Assembly: GCA_023974075.1 (NCBI GenBank)
Contig: CM043796.1
Span: 24,296,927 to 24,360,926 of the forward strand
Direction: 5' to 3'
Origin: Chaenocephalus aceratus
Lineage: Eukaryota; Chordata; Actinopteri; Perciformes; Channichthyidae
Length of the DNA stretch: 64,000 nucleotides
Both the position numbers and the translations under genes were made by a program. A model generated the notes under the pieces. It ran no database searches. It was not told where the DNA came from and was given only the letters and a program-made list of their open reading frames with translations. Below are positions 12,878 to 25,400 of the stretch, piece after piece (the first letter of the stretch is position 1; the number at the start of each line of letters is the position of its first letter).

Positions 12878-15800
12878 GTGAGTCTAAATGATCTAATCAT
12901 GGGCAGTACATGCCTTACTATAGAGCAGGGGTGTCCAAACTACGGCACGGAGGCCAAAAGCGGCCTGCGGACCATTTTGAATCAGCCCTCACTCAGCAAA
13001 TTAAAAAGTATAATGACTTAAGTATAATAAACTTCTGATTGTCTTATATTGTACTTCTTAAATACATAAGTTACACAGTATTCATGTGTTAATAAGCCCA
13101 ATTTTCAAATAAATTCAGTCAATTAAAGTTGACAACATGTTCTAACAAATCTAAGTTGATAAGAAAAAAGCCCAATAACAAATTTGAAACAACCTTAAAA
13201 TATACCCTTCATATTTCCTCTTCTTATAAGCAATCTAAAGCTTCTATTTTAAGGAATGAGTTGCTAACAAAATAAAGTAAACCCTCTGGAGAGCTGTGAG
13301 CTGTTTTTTTCTTACAGCATTTTCAAGTTTCAAGAATAATTTACCTACATTGGATTGACTTTTCCAACTTATAACAGAATTTATGAGGCAGAATACCTCT
13401 AGTGAGTGGCCCAGCTCTTCGTATATCTTTCTGTATCTGACCCTCGGTGAAAAAAGTTTGGAATGAATTATAATACATGAGTACGTTTCTCAAATGTAAT
13501 TGCAGAGCCCTGATGACGGAATGATTATTTTGATGTTGTTTTTTCTCTCATTACGTCATCAGCACTACTCCTTGAGTGTCCCCTTGAGTTGCAGTGTTTG
13601 CGGGGGGCTGCGTGGAGCGGCAGCAGCTCTGTGACGGCAGCGACGACTGTGGTGACGGGACTGATGAGAAGAACTGTGGTGAGGACAGAAAATGTGAAGA
13701 AATCTGGACAAACTACAAACATTAGAGTCTGTAAAAACAAGAGATTTAAGAGGCAGTTCAACACTTTGTGGTATATACAGCATGGAAGACAAGATTGGCT
13801 CTGCTTGCTAATATATTCTTTTTATGCCCTTATCTTGAGATAAGCAGATTATCAGCACATTATCACCATAAACCAAACTATAATTTCTCATTGAACAACT
13901 GAGTTCAGGAGTGCCAGGCCAGTATGCATGATGGTGTTTTGACAACTGTAGCTACAGGTTCAAAGCTGAAGTAGAGCACCGATCACCAATAACACTTTAA
14001 GGCCTTGACTAACTGTTTGTGAGGGATTAATTTTGTCTTTACTCTTAAGTGTCAAAGAATAATTCTCCTTACTCCTAAGATATTTGACCTTTCGGCCTGT
14101 TGACGTTTTACGACCAAGCCGAAGTCTGTTATCTGTCTTAAGGAATGGGAACGGTCAGCTGTGGCTGACCTTGCCAGTTTAATGACCGGTCAACTCTCGG
14201 TCACAAGAGCCCTAGAGTCAGATAAAGATAATTCAGTGCTTCCAGGTGGTCACGTACACCTTCCCCCAATATGTGGGATGACTCTGAGTGAAGCTAATTA
14301 AAGGTCTGCCAAGATGAGAAGAGAGTCAGAATTGACATGGCAACCCACCGGAGCAGTCAGAACCTTTGACTGTGTGACTTGTGATGTGAATTTCTCCGGC
14401 CGATACTTGTATTAAATCTCAGTGTTTGACATCAGAACTCCTGCTCGTCCCGTGTCTCTCTGAGTCCTGACTCTCCATTGCTACAGAAGTTTCCCTTACA
14501 CTGTTCAATTATGATTTTGAATGATGACCTAAGATGCGATGCGATGATGAATTATTCTGTAATCATCCTGTGATCTCGAGAAAATAAAAGTGGTTTCCTG
14601 GTGGTAAATAATCTTGTCTAAAGAAATCTACATAACTAAACTATATAATTATCACAAGAAAACAAGCTTTGTTATCTCAAGATATATAAATCAGTATATC
14701 GCAATTAGAAATATTATTGCAAGCAGGGCAGTTCTTTGCTTCTATACAACACATTTTACAGGACTTCTTCATAATATATTGAAGATCTAATCCAAATAAA
14801 AAACTGCTGACTAGGACAATAATAATGGGAAGACACATCAAATTCCCCTGACACTATCCTTATGGAAAGCACTTTTCAAGACTCAAATACTTTCCTTAAA
14901 TGTAATGAGGAGACTCATCTCGCCATACAATCTACACGGTAAATGTTATATCCAGACAGTTAATGTGAGTTGTGATAAATGTGTCTCCAGAAGGGTACAG
15001 GATCTGTGACTTTGAGGATGGTGAGTGTGATTGGGACCTGAGGTCATTCTCCAACCTGTTATGGGTTCGAACAAATCAGAAGAACATCTCCCTCACGGAT
15101 CCTCTGCAAGGACCAGGCCGGGATCACTCCAACAACAGTGCAACAGGTATTATACTCTGATACAAAAACACATGCATATTTATCGTTTTACATATTTAAA
15201 TCCCACTCTTCATTAGAGCTCATTTTGTCCCACTTTATGTTGTGTTGTGCCACCTTGTGAAGGTACAAAATATAAATAAAATAGGTTGACGATCATAAAC
15301 ACAACAAAACAAAGCATTTTAAAACTAGAATATCCTTATTATCATTGCAGGTCACTTCCTATATGTCACTGTCCCTGAGGGAGGTCTCAAAAGAGACTGG
15401 GCCGCTTTTCAAAGTCCCCGCCTGGAAGCTACCACTAGTTCACATCCTTGTAAGGTGAGTCTCAAGCTGATTCCTTCTTCAAATAAAGAGTTTTTAAATG
15501 TACTCTAATGCTTCATTTTCACAAAAATGTACTGATTTGATTTGATTAGATTTTTTTTCGAATGTGTAAAACAATAATAAAAAAATTATAATATAATGAA
15601 ATTTAACATGAGAATTATTATACAATACAAAATTAAGCAGTGTCAAATTGATATACAAAATATTACTGATTCTAAATTATATAAACAAATGATCAACTTA
15701 ATTACACATCCGAAAACTTATTTAATCCCACCCTTCTCCCAAAAACTAAAATATGAAACATACTGTATATATTTTTTCTTTTCTATATTTTTTTTTGACA

Positions 15801-16437
15801 CATTTTTTACTAATATCCAGACTTAAAACTACCAATACTGTTGAATTTGAAAAAAGAAGATGACAGGGGATTTAATAGAACAAACTGTGATATCTTTCTT
15901 CACTTTTGATGTTTATATAATTACGAGGTATTTCTTAACCTAGTTTGATAATATTTCTGCATGTGCCCGCTACAGATGGTGATGTACACCCACCAGTTTG
16001 GGCCCCGGTCTGGCGGCCTGACGGTGCTGGTGGCAGGGCGACAGATCACCCCGGTGTGGGAGAGGGGCGGTGCTCTGGGCGATGTTTGGGTGAAGGCAGA
16101 GGTGGACATTGTCACAAACTCCACCTTCCAAGTGAGTACCTTACCTGAGATTGTACCTACAGTACCGATGCTAGCCATAGCCTTTAAGGTCACCTATTAT
16201 GCAAAATCCACTTGTTCATGTCTTTTCTACATCAACATGTTTCCCCTCTATGGAAAGAGATTCTGAAAGATTCAGGAAAAAAGATTCTCTCTCTTTTGTC
16301 CTGATCCATTTGTATAAAAACCTGTCTGAAAATGTGCTGATCAGATTTTGGTCACTTTATGATTTTTGGCTTGTGTAACCATTAGCCAATCACCAACCAA
16401 GGTAACCCCCTGCCCCCCCCCCCCCCCCCCCCCCCCA

Positions 16438-16469
<32 letters not shown>

Positions 16470-19400
16470 CCCCTTTTTACTGAATCTCCTCCTAGAGCAC
16501 CATTGGGCGCATTCACACCGCAGTACGTTTCCCACAAAGGTTCATGAGAACTTAGTTCGCGTTCACACCGAAATAAGTTCCTGGGGAAGGATTAGGCAAA
16601 TTGAGCCGCTGACGTCACTTTCTTCTTCTGCTTTGGGTTTACTGGCAGCCAGAAGGGACTGGCTTCTACCGAAGCCTTCCGAGTAAATCGCCAGAACGCC
16701 GACACCTCCTCATCTCCTCATCTCCACCGCTCCCATGTTTTTTTTGTGTTGCCATAAGTTTTTCTCTCTGCGTTTGTGCGCTGGGCTAATGCTAATGCTA
16801 ATAATGCTAATGCAAGGATAATAAAATGGCGGCTTCACAAAACCTTTTTTGGAGTTTTACGGGGCGTGGTTTGCAATCGCCCAGCCAATCAGACATAGGA
16901 ACCTTTTTCTCCCACGAAAGTCCCTGCTCTCTAGCAGGGACGGAAAAGGGGGTGAAAAGGTTCTCATGAACTAATTTGAGTTCCGGCTCTTTTTGGTGTG
17001 AACGCGACATTTCGGAACTATATCGGAACTAAAGTGGGAAAAGTACTGCGGTGTGAACGCGGCTATTGTGTTCTTTTTAACCAAATATCTCTCAGAGGGG
17101 CGTGGGGAGTAGCTCCTTATTTTCTTCTAAAGTAACAGACAGAGAATCAGTACTTTTGAAACAGGGCTGAAACAGAGGGGATTATGGGATGCTGCAATGA
17201 TCTGTTTGGTGTTTCGAGCCAAACACTTCAAAGACATGTTTTGTGTATAACTAAGAACTATAATATTTGATGTAAAACAGGACAAGGATTTTAGATTCAA
17301 TGTACTTTGTTGATCACAAATTGGGAAACTGTTTTGTTACAGCAGCATGTTAACAAGACATGTCACAACACACATTCATAAATTGAAATCAAATAAAGTA
17401 CAAATGAACAGTAAATACATGTCGACAGTAGAAATAAATGTATATCTATAGTATCTATAGAATACACAATATAACATGAACAGTCAGTTATATTACACTA
17501 TAAAAGAACAACCTACTAAAAATACATAGGATACTCTGTACAATATGCAACTGTGCGAAAAGTAGTTTTTTGAATATACTTAAAAATGTATTGATAAATA
17601 TGGTCATTATGAACATTAGAAAACAAGTTTACATTTTTAATAACAGGTTTAACATGTAATCTGGTAGCTACTATACTTTTGCTTTTCAGACCAGAACTGA
17701 TAACTATTCAGAGTTATATTTGTATGGGATTCTGACTCACTCAGTTTTCCATCATTACAGATTCTAATAATGGCAGCCATCAGAGACTTTGCTTATGGAG
17801 GGATCGGTGTCGACAGCATTGTGTTGTCTCCTGAATGCCGCCAACTCAACTGGTAATTATTTAATAGTCATTTGTATCTTCAATACTTCCACATCAACAG
17901 TGAAGACTAATAAGCTGCCATCTCACATTCCCTTCTTTACAGGCAATAGTTCCTTGGAAGTACTCCCTAAACCTCCCAAGAATCCGTGTGCTGAAACCGG
18001 ACAAGATGTGTGACTTCCACAGTGACTGTGCAAAAGCAGAGGATGAAGCCAAATGTGGTGCGTCAATTTGTTCTGTTTACTCAGCTTCCCTTTAAAAAAA
18101 GTTAATGACCATTCCTAGACTTAATCTGCATGTTTGGTTTTTTAATCCTGTAATATGAGTGTTTTTGTAAATGTGGTATACTTGTAATTAAAAGCAAACT
18201 AAGCAAGTAACTGGTTGGCGCAGACCTTTCTGACCCCTGTCTCATGCACTGAATTGAATAATGGTAGTCATTGTTATAAAATTGTTTGATTCTTGTATAT
18301 TTCTTATCAAGATGTCTCCATGACTCTTTCTGCAGGAGACTTTTCTTACACTGAGGGCAGCTCGGGCTGGACTGACTCCAGCATAGGGAGTCAAGGCTGG
18401 GTGCTTTATGAAAATGCTACATCCAAAGGTACAACCAACAAACCCCCAACTATTGATTTACTAGCAATCAAGAATTACAAAACATTTACAATATTGGTTT
18501 CTTTTATGTTTCATAGAGGAGAACCTGTACGTAGCCGAGGCCCCGGGCCAGCAGCTGACCGAGGCCCAGACACGGACCCCCCTCCTGGGCCCCTCCGGCC
18601 CCGCCTGCAGCCTGAGCTTTGACTTTGCACTAACTGGGATCCCAGATCAGATTGGTAAATGAATCATCTTGTTATTCGATATGTCTTTGTATCACATCTG
18701 ACTTTTTTTAGGACACACGGCCATACTTGTACAGTACTAGATTATTAGAGTATTTCCATTTTATGCTACTTTATCTTTTTACTCACTTAATTTGAAAACT
18801 GAGTTATGTAATTATTACAAAATGTGTACTGTTAATTAATTATGACATAATATTATGCAGTATTAGAGTCAATAAAGTTAGCTCCACCGGTCCCGCCTGA
18901 AAAAAACTAAATGATGATTGCAAATTATTCCAAAAATTGCCATAATGAGTAGTTTTAGTTTATCTCATTTTAGATCAAATGTACTTTTACAACATTTTGA
19001 ACGCCAGATTTTTTACTACTGCAACAGAGTATTTCTACCTTTACTTCATCCACCACTGCACATGGTTCATATTTTAACGCGACTCTTTTGTTTGCATCTT
19101 TCTGCTGCAGGTGAGCTGTCTGTCAGGGTGATTGACAGCTTGCTGGGCATAAGGCCGAAGCTGTGGCAGTTCAGCGGGAAGACAGGAGCCGAGGAGGGGC
19201 GTGGCAACACGTCAATGTGCCCGTTGGATTTAGAAAAGATCGCTTCCAGGTCAGCTCAGACTCTCCATATTTAATGTTGGCATTGATGATGAGATTTGAC
19301 AGAGATCTGTATCATTTATCTGAAAATAAAAAGAGCTCAGTCTTTAAGGTTAACTAATAGGTTTATGAAAACATTAGGTGTTTGATGTGTTTGCTTTGCT

Positions 19401-22400
19401 GATGAGTCAAAGCCAAAAATGTCTACAAGAAGTCAAACTTTGAAACCCCCACGAGATTGTCAATTTCCCCAAAAGGTCTTGTGCTCATTCTTTGCACTGC
19501 TAGGGGAAAATACAAGTACTGTAGGCCTACATTTTTTTTTTTAAAAGGACATGCGTGTAAAATAATGTAGCGGCAGATGGAAAAAGAGCTAGAAATATGT
19601 CGGATTTCCACGTTCAGCTGGTTGAAAACAGTTGTATATTGCGAAACTGGTTAAAAAAATGTACTGTACTATCTTTATCTAACTCTTCTGTTTTCTTTGT
19701 GTTCACCAGCTGGCATTCGAAGCTCGTGCTTTGAAACTTGATGCATTGTCCAAGATTAAAGTGAAAAACGTTAGCTTTGTTAGCTGTAATGCTAACTATT
19801 TCCCATACTCTAAAACAGGTAGATGCAAATTGCAGTACTTTCATATTTTTCTGAGAAATATCTCAAATCTTTGATTAACCTTTTTGTCTTTTTGGCCAGG
19901 ATTGTCGTGTAACTTTGAAGATGGGCTGTGTGGATGGTACCAGGACAACAGTGACGATTTTGACTGGGCATTGCTGAATGGGATGGACCACACCATCAGG
20001 ATCGGTAGGCTCATTTAAAAACAAAACAATTAAACATTATATATGGATTTAAAATGTATGTTTTAGTATGGGGTATAACACACACATACACTTTGTTTCA
20101 ATGATAACGTTGGGGGATATTTTGTAATCATGATTTAATGTAAAAATAATTACATTTGTGCAGCATTGTCAATTTTCAAAGTAACGGGTGTCTGTCAGCT
20201 TTTCATTTGTCATTTATCAGAATCAAAAATACATATTATATATAAAGACAAGCACACGTCAGATCAAATGAGTACAGCATGGTAATAAAATAAGTTGCTG
20301 TAATTTTTATAAAGTGAACATTAACGTTTACAGATTGTGAATAAATTGTAAGACAGAAAATAAAGTGAAAATTGCACACATAAATATTTACAGGCACTGT
20401 TAGTGCACATTTAAACAATAAAGAGAGATCATTATCTACCCAAATGCTAACTGTTTAATATAAATACTACTTATATCCATAGTCAAGTGTCTTTGTGCAA
20501 GATACTGAACCGGTCATCTCTCCCGTAGTCATGTAGAGGTGTTTTGTAAGTGGATTTTGATAAAGGGATCTGCTAAATAAAATTGAATTGAATGTTATTT
20601 CACTTCCTGTCTTTCTTTCCAGGCACAAGCCTCACCGTGGACATGTGGAGTCCTGCTCTGCGCGGTGCGTTCGGACGCTTAGTTTCATTCACTCAGTTAC
20701 AAGGTCCATCAGATTACTGCCTGTCCTTCTTCTACAAACTCTACGGGCCCAACACAGGTGAGCAGTGGCCCATTTAGCAGTTTAGAGTGAAACGTGGATA
20801 CTGAAGCATCTGGTGCTTTAAGCCTCGGGGGAAAATACCTAAAGTTAATTGTACAAAGGACCGTCTGCCTGTTAAAATATCCTCTCTATGAGTAACTGTC
20901 ACATATGGTTTGAGTTGAAACATTGCCTACCTACTTCTCACACTTCCTCTCCCACCCTCACCCCCCCAGGTATTCTGAATGTGAAGCTGTTAAATAATGA
21001 CGGTTATGAAAACATCCTGTGGACCCGCAGTGCAGCTCATGGCAACGAGTGGCACGAGGCACACTGCCCCGTACCCCACCAACTCACAAACTTCAGGGTA
21101 TGGAATAAGTACAGTCAGACTTAAATAACAATACAGTGTTTGAAAAATCATTGAAACTTCACAGAGCTTTATACGGAAGCCCTCAGAGGACAGAGACACA
21201 TTTTAGTGGTCCATTTTATACATTTTAAATAGTTTTCTCTTATGTGCTCATCTCATGTTAAAAGAGGTTTTGCCAGGATACTATTACAAAGAAAAATACA
21301 TATCACTTTGTCTCAGCGGTCTTTTCAGTGTGTGTAGAGCATACCCTCTGTCCTTAGACACTCACAGCTGACTCCTAAAGAAACCCCACATTCAATGGGG
21401 CAAATAGAAGAAAGCTTGGGTAGAGCCACAGAATAATACTGTACAATGCCACATTTAAAAATTTCCTTTTCTACCCTCTCCCAACAGCTGATGTTTGAAG
21501 CGGTTCGCTCCGGTTTTGACGGGCGAGTTGCCATTGACGATGTGACGTTCCTTGAAGGACCGTGCACCGTGCCCAAGAAGTGCTCCTTTGAAGGCCAGCG
21601 GTGTGGATACAGCAGCTCTGGTCCGGGTCACTGGCTGTACCGCAGGGGCCTCAGCGCCACGGGAGCGGACCCAAGACTGACCACACTCTCGAGACTGAAC
21701 TGGGTAAGAGAAAATTAAAGAATCACATTTAGTGTAGTAACATTTTAATACTTACTAAGTGAGTGAAAAATGAATTTGTTGGTTGCTCAGGTTTTCTACA
21801 TGATGGCTAACACCGGAGTGAACATCCTTCCTGCTAGTGGAACAACCGTCCTTACATCACCTGTTCGACAAGGAATCGCCAAGACTGTGTGTGTCAGTTT
21901 CTGGTATCACATGGGAGGAAAGAATCCTGGTAAGACACCTACACGCACAACCACACACTAAAACAGACACAAAAAATACAACAAACAGTTTCTAATATCA
22001 ATATATCTTTGTGTACTTTGCAGGTTCTCTAAAATTGTACATGAAGCCGGTGAAAGGAGAAAGGGTCAGCATTTTCTCTGACAATCTGGACCAGGGAGAT
22101 GTCTGGCGCCATGGCAACGGCAATATCACAAGTGACCTTGAGGACTGGCAGGTATAAGGCCGCTGGAACTATGTATAACTATTTTATAAAGAAAAACCCC
22201 AAAACATATAGCCTGAGTCAGACTATAAAAGTCCTCAGGCACTATTTAACCAATCTTTAGGGCATGTTCTAAAGTGAATAGCGCAAGAGCACGTCCTAAG
22301 CAGGTTCAATTCCACATTTGCAATTAAATGGTGGCATAATTTGGGCGCAGCAGAGCATTTTGATAGAGAAACGGGACAAGTAAACGTTTTTTGCATTGTA

Positions 22401-25400
22401 TAAAGGGAGCTTTGTTGATTTCAAATCGAGAACAATAACACAACGGGCCAAGAGAGATTGATACGCAAAACCCTTTCAGTGATGAGCAGATCAATTCTCC
22501 TTTGACTTTGCCACACCCAAATAGGCATTATTAGGGTTAGGGTCAAGTGTTCTACGACTTATGTGTGAGAGAGATTTACAATTATAGACTTGAAACACTA
22601 AAAGTATTGCATACAATCTAAAGAAACTGCGTTCACTTTCCCATTTGGAAATCCTTCAAAATTCCATATGTATATGTAGGATGTCGTGTTTGTCAGTTTA
22701 AACAAGATAATGAGATTTTCTTTCACTTATACTCTGCAGCTGGAGTTTGAGGTAGTCGGAGCAGGAGGCGATAACACTCACATTGCAGTGGACGACATCT
22801 CCCTTTCAGATTACCCATGTGAAAATCACGGTTTGTAGCAGCCCTAGCGAACTGAAGGAGATACACAACAGACTTGAAAATTAAACAACATTGTTGGCAA
22901 GCCCCTGTGAGTAGTAGAGGAGCCTTCTACTAATTGTTTTTCTTGTTCTATACAAATATATCAGGTTCTAAATGCACTCTGGAGAGGGGATGTGTAGCTG
23001 GAGCAACACTCAGAATGTCAAAGTGGACAAACTGGACTGGGAGCGGACAAGTCGGGAGGCGGAGAGCCACTACCCCACCCCGCCTGAAGACCACAGTCTG
23101 GGCACTGAGAGAGGTGCGCTGACTTTGGATGATGTGCTAAATGCTTCAAATGTAGAAGCTTGTTCAACGGTGGAAAAACCTGATAAAAAAGTTGCTATCA
23201 CAGCAGTGGCAATAAAGGCCTACATTTAAAGGAGAGCACAAAACAAAGAAGATAGACTTATCAAGAATTGTGTCTGGATCAATCAAGGATGTAAAGAATA
23301 TGTTGCTACTTGTATATTAACAACAAAAGTTATCTCTCAAATAGTTTAGCCTTCTGCTAACCATAGCCTTGGCTTTGCTTGCCTGGCAGATGGCTTAAAC
23401 TTGTAGTAATCTCGTATAGGCTTGACTCCTATTGTACCTAAATGCAGCCTGAAAATCTAAGTTTGCAAAGAAAACACCAACAGTATCACGATAATGTTGA
23501 TTTTTTTAATTAACGAGGAGGCCTACAGGTTACTGTATTAAGTGTTCTCATATTCTCACACTCGTCTGTTAGGACTGGCTCAGGAGAACAGCAGGACGAG
23601 GGCTGTAATTTCAGATGCTGACGTTTTTTTGTGTTTTCCAATACCTGCATATCCAAGTTTTAAGTGTGAATTTGTGATTAAAAAAAGTTCCATTACTTTT
23701 TCGCCAGGCCACTTCCTGTTCCTCTCAAGCAGCAACCGGACTGCAGCCAATGAAAATGCTCAGTTGCTGAGCCCTCACCTGCCCCCGACCAAGGGCACCT
23801 GCCTAAAATTCTGGGTCTACAAACAACAGTCATGTAAGAATCAGTGTCATTGTAAAATATAGATGTGCCTGGATGTGACGCATTTTCCCTTGGTATTTTG
23901 TAACACTTGCATATTTCCCTCTTCTTAAATATGTATGCAGCGGAAAGCAAGCTGAAGGTGTGGAGGCTGTCTGAAGGTGTTCTCAATCAGCTGCTGGGGG
24001 TGAGCGATCATGGAGGACCGTGGAAACGCTTTGACATCAACATAACATCTGCAGAGGAATACCAGGTCAGATTCTCAGTTGCCAGGAAACACCAAATATA
24101 CCTATTGACTACTTAGTGCTTCTAACTCTGTATATAAGCTTATTTAGGTACATGGACTTCTGCACATAGTTAAATATCTTACATTGGACAGTCATGGAGT
24201 CATTGTGTACATGTTGTTGTTTACAGATTGTGTTTGAAGGAATCAAAGGCACTACAGGAGTTGTAGCTCTGGATGACATTGAGTACACCGTCGGAGTCAA
24301 CTGCGCTAAAGAAGTCACAGATTCACTAAGTAAGTAAGAACAACAACAATTGGCGTGTTTTAGCTGCTAACGGCTAACTGCTCATGTGCACAGATAATTT
24401 GTTATTGTTTGTTGCTGAATGTTTTAGTAAAATACTAAGGTACTTTGTAGAAAAGATTGATTGACGAAGTGAAGCTACAGCTAGTAGCAGGATAGCCTAG
24501 CTTAGCAATAAGACTGGAATTATGGGAAACCGGCTAGCTTGACTGAAATAGAAATATCTGCCTACCAGCACCTGTAAAGGTCTTAATTAACATGTGAATT
24601 CTTGTTTGAATCATCCCTACCAAAAAAAAGAGTTAATGAACTATTTCCTCGACGGTGTTTTGCAAAGATTGTCTTTTTGTCAGCATTTGTCACCTAGCTT
24701 AAAATGCTAAACCAGCATTGTTGCCTGTCTGAATTCCCATTGTCCTAACCATATCGTTTAGTAGAAAGAAAACAAAATATTTTCCATGTTCCCTGCAGCC
24801 CAACCAAAGCATGACAACGCAGGAGGCATCGCAGCGTCAGTCATCGTGACCCTGTTGCTTATCGGCACAATGATCGCATTCCTGTTTTTTTACCTGCGGA
24901 CCAGACGGAGAGACCAGGCTGGGACCGCTCCAGCATCATCCTCCTTGGATAGCGCTGGCTTCAGTAATAATTCATATGATAGAGAACTCACAGTGAGTTC
25001 ATCCGATATTCACACCTCACATTTGTATGATGCATATCAATTGATAATTCAGATGTATTGCTTGGATCTTCCGTTTGTGGATTTGGCCATCCTTCCTCTG
25101 AGTAACTTCAAATCACAAATCACAACATATGCTCAATACGACACATGCAATCTTTTTGGTTTCATATAAGGAGAAAAAACATTGAATTGCTTGCGACATT
25201 TATAGCAGCACACTTTAAAATACATGGTCTACGGAAGCCCTGAGAGTACATTTCAAACTTTTTAAATCTTTTTTTTAAGGACTTAAGAACAGGTAGGCCT
25301 ACAAACAAAGTTTCAGCAGAAAAATTTATATTAGTTTGGAGAGAAAAAAGAAACTGTTGAACATGTGGAAATAAATGCTGACCTGAAAGAAAACATGAAC

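Noticed and set aside
16341..16535. Open frames rich in poly-Gly or poly-Pro
   Set aside because: They only translate the poly-C tract; no splice sites or similarity.
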